From the NCBI RefSeq assembly GCF_002551245.1, contig NZ_NTGZ01000041.1, forward strand, positions 1 to 38,901: 38,901 bases of DNA, given 5' to 3'. Under the pieces are notes generated by a model. It saw nothing but the letters and a program-made list of their open reading frames with translations, made no database searches and was not told the origin of the DNA. A program made the translations under genes and the position numbers. Within the stretch, counting starts at the first letter, position 1. Each line of letters begins with the position of its first letter. The stretch comes from Streptomyces sp. rh34. Its GTDB lineage: Bacteria > Actinomycetota > Actinomycetes > Streptomycetales > Streptomycetaceae. Below, piece by piece: positions 35,779 to 38,901 of this stretch.

Positions 35779-38318
35779 GCGACACCGCGGAGCCCCTGTG
35801 GATGCTGCGCCTCAACCCGCTGCGCCGCAGAAGGCTCGCGGACCCCGGGCTCCTGGCGGCGCTCCGCACGCTGGACGGGGCCACGACCGAGGTGCGCGAG
35901 CTGGCCGACCAGTGCTCCGACGCGCTCTACGAACTGATCGGCGCCACCACCGACCGGGAGGAGCGCGGGCAGCTCATCGTGCTGCGCCGCGCCATCCACA
36001 ACGACACCGCCCCACGGCCCGCGCTGCTCGTCGACCACCCACTGGTCGGCCGCTGGTGGGAGGCCCGGCAGCGGCGGGAGACACTCGCCGCCGACGTGGT
36101 CGGCCACTACCCGCGGGCGGTGGACGCCGAGCGCGGGACTCTGGCCGGGCTGCTGAGCGACGAAAGCCTGCGGCACTCGATGACGCTGGTGGCTCCCGAC
36201 GCGGCGGCAGGCGCGGGACGGTACATGGCGGCCGTCGCCGCCGCCGAGCCCGTTCCCACCCGGCTGCGCAAGTCCGAGCGCGGGCTGGTGCAGTACGTCA
36301 CCCGGGCCATGATCCGCACCAGCCCGATGGCGCGCTTCACCGCCATCGGACTGGCCGTCCCCGGACCGGACGGACCGGGCCCGGACGCCCCGGAGTTCGG
36401 GCGGGTGGTGCCCTTCCAGGGGCTGGACCGCGTCATGCTCGACTACGTACTGGGCGGGCTGCACACCTCGGGCAGCGAACTCACCCCCGACACCCTGCTC
36501 CAACTGCCGCCCACGTCCGACCTGTCGGCCGACGGCGACATCCTGTACTTCCTGCAGCCCGGAGCCGACGGCGAGGTGCGCCGCCTGTCGGCCAAGGTCT
36601 CCGGCGCGGTCGGACTGCTGGTGGCCGCCGTCGACGTCGGCCCACGCCGCGCGGCCGACGTCGCCGCGGACTTCGCCGCACGCGCCGGCTGTACCGCCGA
36701 ACGGGCCTGGCAGGCCCTGGCGCGTGCGGTGGGCGCCGGCATCCTGTGCACCCGCAGCCGACCGGAGGACGGCGCGGCCGACTTCCCGGATCTGCTCGAT
36801 CCCGCCGGCCAGACCATCCCCGAGACGGCCCGGAGACTCCTGGAGCAGACCGGTACCGAACTGCGCGGGCTCGCGGACAACTCCGCCGACGAACGGCCCG
36901 AGTCGATGCGCCGGCTGCGCGACACCCTGGGCGCGCTCAGCCGCGAGGCGGGACGGCCGGCGCAGATCCTCATCGAGGAGGACGCCGTGCTGGAGGACGT
37001 CCGGCTGTCCACCGCCGACTGGCGGGGCCGGCTCGACGACCTCGCCGCCGGAGTGGCCCTGCTGTCCGTCTTCGACTGGATGCACGACATACGGGCGTTG
37101 CTGTCCGCCGTCTTCGTCGAGCGGTTCGGCGTCGGCGCCGAGGTCTCGCTCCGCGACCACGCGGACTATCTGAGCGCGGAGACCTACCGGCGCGCCTACC
37201 GCCTCCCCGAGAACGGGCCCCCCGGCGAACTGGGCCCGGCCGACCGCTCGCTGGACCGGCTGTACGCGCTGCGGGCGAACATCGTCGAGACCGCGATCGC
37301 CGCCATCGACCGGGCGGTGGCCGCCGACGAGGCCGTCAGCTGGAGCGCCTCCCAGGCACTCGACCTGACCACGGGCCTGCCCGACCGCTTCCGGACCGGC
37401 GACCTCCGCTACGGCGTGCTGACCCAGACCTGGCAGCGGCGGCTGCTGTTCAACGAGGCCTACGCGGGCCACGGCATGCTCTACGGCAGGTTCCTCGGAC
37501 CGGACCGCGCGCTTGGCGGGCGTGCCCTGCCCCACTTCCGCGAGCAGCTCCGCGCCCGCTACGCCGAGCAGGACGGGCGGCTGGCCGAGGACCCGGGGCT
37601 GCACCGGCTCAACGTCAACGCGCACCCGCCGGTGCTCCCGGACCGGCTGGGGCCGGACGACTGGTTCCGGCTGCGCCTGCGCCACGACCCGGACACGGAC
37701 ACGCTCGGCATCCGGGACCCCGACGACCGCCCGCTGCACGTGCTCTCGCTCGGCACCGGGCACCCGGAGAGGCTCCCGGCACCGCTCCGGCTGGCCAACT
37801 GGCTGTACTCCGGCGGCGTGCTGCGCGAACCCTTCGTGGCGATCCGGCACGCCGAGCAGCAGTGGGACGGCGTCCGCACCCTGGCCTGCCCGCGCTTCCA
37901 GGTCGGCTCGGCCGTGCTGGCCCGGCGCCGCTGGTACGGGGGCCGGGAGCTGGACGAGGCGGTGGCCGCGGGGCCCGCCGAGCACGACCGGCTGCTGGCG
38001 CTCGCCCGGTGGCGGAACCGGCACGACGTGCCCGAGGAGGTCGTCCTGAAGCCGCCGCCCGGTGACGCCTCCGGCGAGGGCCAAGCCTCCGGTGAGGGCC
38101 AAACCACGGGCGAGGGCAGGAAGAAGAAGCCCCAGTACGTCGATCTGGCCAGCGCCCTCAGCGTGCGTGTGCTGCCCCGGATGGTGGAGCGGGGCGAGGC
38201 GGCCTACGTGGAGGAGGCGCTTCCCCGGGTGGCGGACAGCCCGCACGCCCTGGAGTGGATCGTCGACATCGGCCGCGCTCCCGGCGGCCCCTTCCAGTAC
38301 GGAGGAAAGACCCGATGA
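35775..38318 (+). CDS. LanB-type dehydratase, glutamylation domain (thiopeptide)
   Basis: The 847-residue protein matches the lantibiotic dehydratase N-terminal family (TbtB type), which glutamylates Ser/Thr of the precursor using glutamyl-tRNA. It opens with LWMLRLNPLRRR and includes RTSPMARFTAIGLAVPG, YLSAETYRRAYRLPENG and RLNVNAHPPVLPDRLGPDDWF. The length is normal for a split LanB, with the elimination domain on the preceding gene. Near the C-terminus a glycine/glutamate linker of three six-residue repeats interrupts it. Its stop overlaps the next gene by ATGA. Confidence 0.88.
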   Translation: MSDTAEPLWMLRLNPLRRRRLADPGLLAALRTLDGATTEVRELADQCSDALYELIGATTDREERGQLIVLRRAIHNDTAPRPALLVDHPLVGRWWEARQRRETLAADVVGHYPRAVDAERGTLAGLLSDESLRHSMTLVAPDAAAGAGRYMAAVAAAEPVPTRLRKSERGLVQYVTRAMIRTSPMARFTAIGLAVPGPDGPGPDAPEFGRVVPFQGLDRVMLDYVLGGLHTSGSELTPDTLLQLPPTSDLSADGDILYFLQPGADGEVRRLSAKVSGAVGLLVAAVDVGPRRAADVAADFAARAGCTAERAWQALARAVGAGILCTRSRPEDGAADFPDLLDPAGQTIPETARRLLEQTGTELRGLADNSADERPESMRRLRDTLGALSREAGRPAQILIEEDAVLEDVRLSTADWRGRLDDLAAGVALLSVFDWMHDIRALLSAVFVERFGVGAEVSLRDHADYLSAETYRRAYRLPENGPPGELGPADRSLDRLYALRANIVETAIAAIDRAVAADEAVSWSASQALDLTTGLPDRFRTGDLRYGVLTQTWQRRLLFNEAYAGHGMLYGRFLGPDRALGGRALPHFREQLRARYAEQDGRLAEDPGLHRLNVNAHPPVLPDRLGPDDWFRLRLRHDPDTDTLGIRDPDDRPLHVLSLGTGHPERLPAPLRLANWLYSGGVLREPFVAIRHAEQQWDGVRTLACPRFQVGSAVLARRRWYGGRELDEAVAAGPAEHDRLLALARWRNRHDVPEEVVLKPPPGDASGEGQASGEGQTTGEGRKKKPQYVDLASALSVRVLPRMVERGEAAYVEEALPRVADSPHALEWIVDIGRAPGGPFQYGGKTR
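38067..38120 (+). repeat. Three-copy 18-bp repeat inside the LanB gene
   Basis: 38067-38084, 38085-38102 and 38103-38120 repeat an 18-bp unit encoding ASGEGQ, ASGEGQ, TTGEGR. It makes a flexible linker near the C-terminus without shifting frame, and its copy number is likely to vary between strains. Confidence 0.85.
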
Positions 38319-38901
38319 CGCTACGCGCGCGGCCCCATCTGCACTATGCGCCCGTCTCGGAAGGGCTCTACATCAACGGCCCCCGCACCCAGTTCGTGAT
38401 CAGCGGCCCCCAGCTGCTCTACCGGGTCGCCGACACCTGTGTGCCGCTGCTGGAAGCGGGAACCACCGAGGACGAGCTGGTCACCGCCCTGGGCAGCGAA
38501 CGGGCCCGGCCCGTCGTCCGCCGGATCGTCGACGAGCTGCGGGCCCGCGGCCTCCTGCTCGACCAGGACGCGCTGACCGTGCCCGAGCCGTCGGCCGAGA
38601 TCCGTGCCCGCTACCCGGAGGCCCTGGCACACCTGGAGACGGAGTGCGCCGACCCGTACGCCGTGTTCCTGCGGCTGCGCACCACCGAGGTGCTGCTGTG
38701 CGGTCCGGCCGATGCCGTGCTGCCGGCCGCCCGCGGACTGCACCGGGCCGGGATCACCGGCCTCACGCTGGCCACCCCGGACCCCGACGAGGCCGCTGCC
38801 ACCGCCTCCCGGCTGGGCCTGCGGCTGCTGGCGCTCGGCGACTCCGCGCCGCTCCCGGGCCCGGGGGACCTGCCCGTGCCGCCGGACGCCGCCCTCTACT
38901 G
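38315..38901 (+). CDS. Ocin-ThiF-like leader-binding protein (partial)
   Basis: The first 195 codons of a protein resembling the ocin-ThiF-like/E1-like partner of azole-forming RiPP systems (TbtF type), which binds the precursor leader and presents it to the YcaO cyclodehydratase. The N-terminal part resembles a winged-helix leader-recognition element (HYAPVSEGLYINGPRTQFVI, SGPQLLYRVADTCVPLLEAG, DELVTALG, DELRARGLLL). A Rossmann-like segment follows (VLLCGPADAVLPAARGL). ATG 38315 has GGAGG upstream. The gene runs off the window. Confidence 0.8.
   Translation, partial: MTLRARPHLHYAPVSEGLYINGPRTQFVISGPQLLYRVADTCVPLLEAGTTEDELVTALGSERARPVVRRIVDELRARGLLLDQDALTVPEPSAEIRARYPEALAHLETECADPYAVFLRLRTTEVLLCGPADAVLPAARGLHRAGITGLTLATPDPDEAAATASRLGLRLLALGDSAPLPGPGDLPVPPDAALY

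Overview
The window looks like a Streptomyces (or close relative) chromosome fragment. GC is very high, genes use GTG and ATG starts with tightly overlapping stop/start pairs, and the left end carries a housekeeping block (xseB, xseA, APC permease, ispH, ppgK, a DUF6542 membrane protein, ychF) of the kind found in Streptomyces cores. The first 33 bases are not genomic: they contain the 19-bp Tn5/Nextera mosaic end, so position 1 is an untrimmed contig end.

Layout. (1) 66-7183, core genes. (2) 7157-21700, an integration hotspot at the 3' end of ychF. The last codons of ychF and the sequence leading into its terminator recur three times (about 7157, 14465 and 21567), bounding two back-to-back accessory modules. 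Module 1 holds a complete type I restriction-modification operon (hsdM-hsdS-hsdR) and a convergent VapBC-like toxin-antitoxin pair. It is flanked by pairs of GTGCTGGGA repeats spaced exactly 11 bp apart, which look like integrase arm sites. Module 2 holds a three-gene leftward operon: a TIR protein, a P-loop NTPase and a two-helix membrane protein. An XRE/HTH regulator and decayed CPCC and DUF6000 genes lie upstream. No integrase gene is visible in either module. (3) 21715-23616, a decayed relE-like toxin and about 1.7 kb with no convincing gene. (4) 23617-38901, a biosynthetic gene cluster that runs off the right edge.

The cluster opens with a LuxR-type regulator whose receiver domain lacks the usual phosphorylation aspartates. 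A leftward operon then encodes a nearly complete route to a dTDP-4-amino-2,3,4,6-tetradeoxyhexose: thymidylyltransferase, 4,6-dehydratase, 2,3-dehydratase, 3-ketoreductase, E1/SpnQ-type 3-dehydratase with intact Fe-S motif, 4-aminotransferase and N-methyltransferase. A GT1 glycosyltransferase and a second methyltransferase accompany it. Rightward and divergent are a SpaB_C-type thiopeptide enzyme, a LanB-type dehydratase (glutamylation domain) and the start of an ocin-ThiF-like leader-binding protein. Together they predict a glycosylated thiopeptide-like RiPP carrying a forosamine-type aminosugar. The precursor peptide and YcaO cyclodehydratase are not in the window and are expected to the right.

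The best candidate for an undescribed system is the TIR / NTPase / membrane-protein operon. The C-terminal tail of the TIR protein and the N-terminus of the NTPase share a 16-residue motif (12 of 16 identical), suggesting homotypic motif pairing of the kind seen in bacterial amyloid-type immune signalling.
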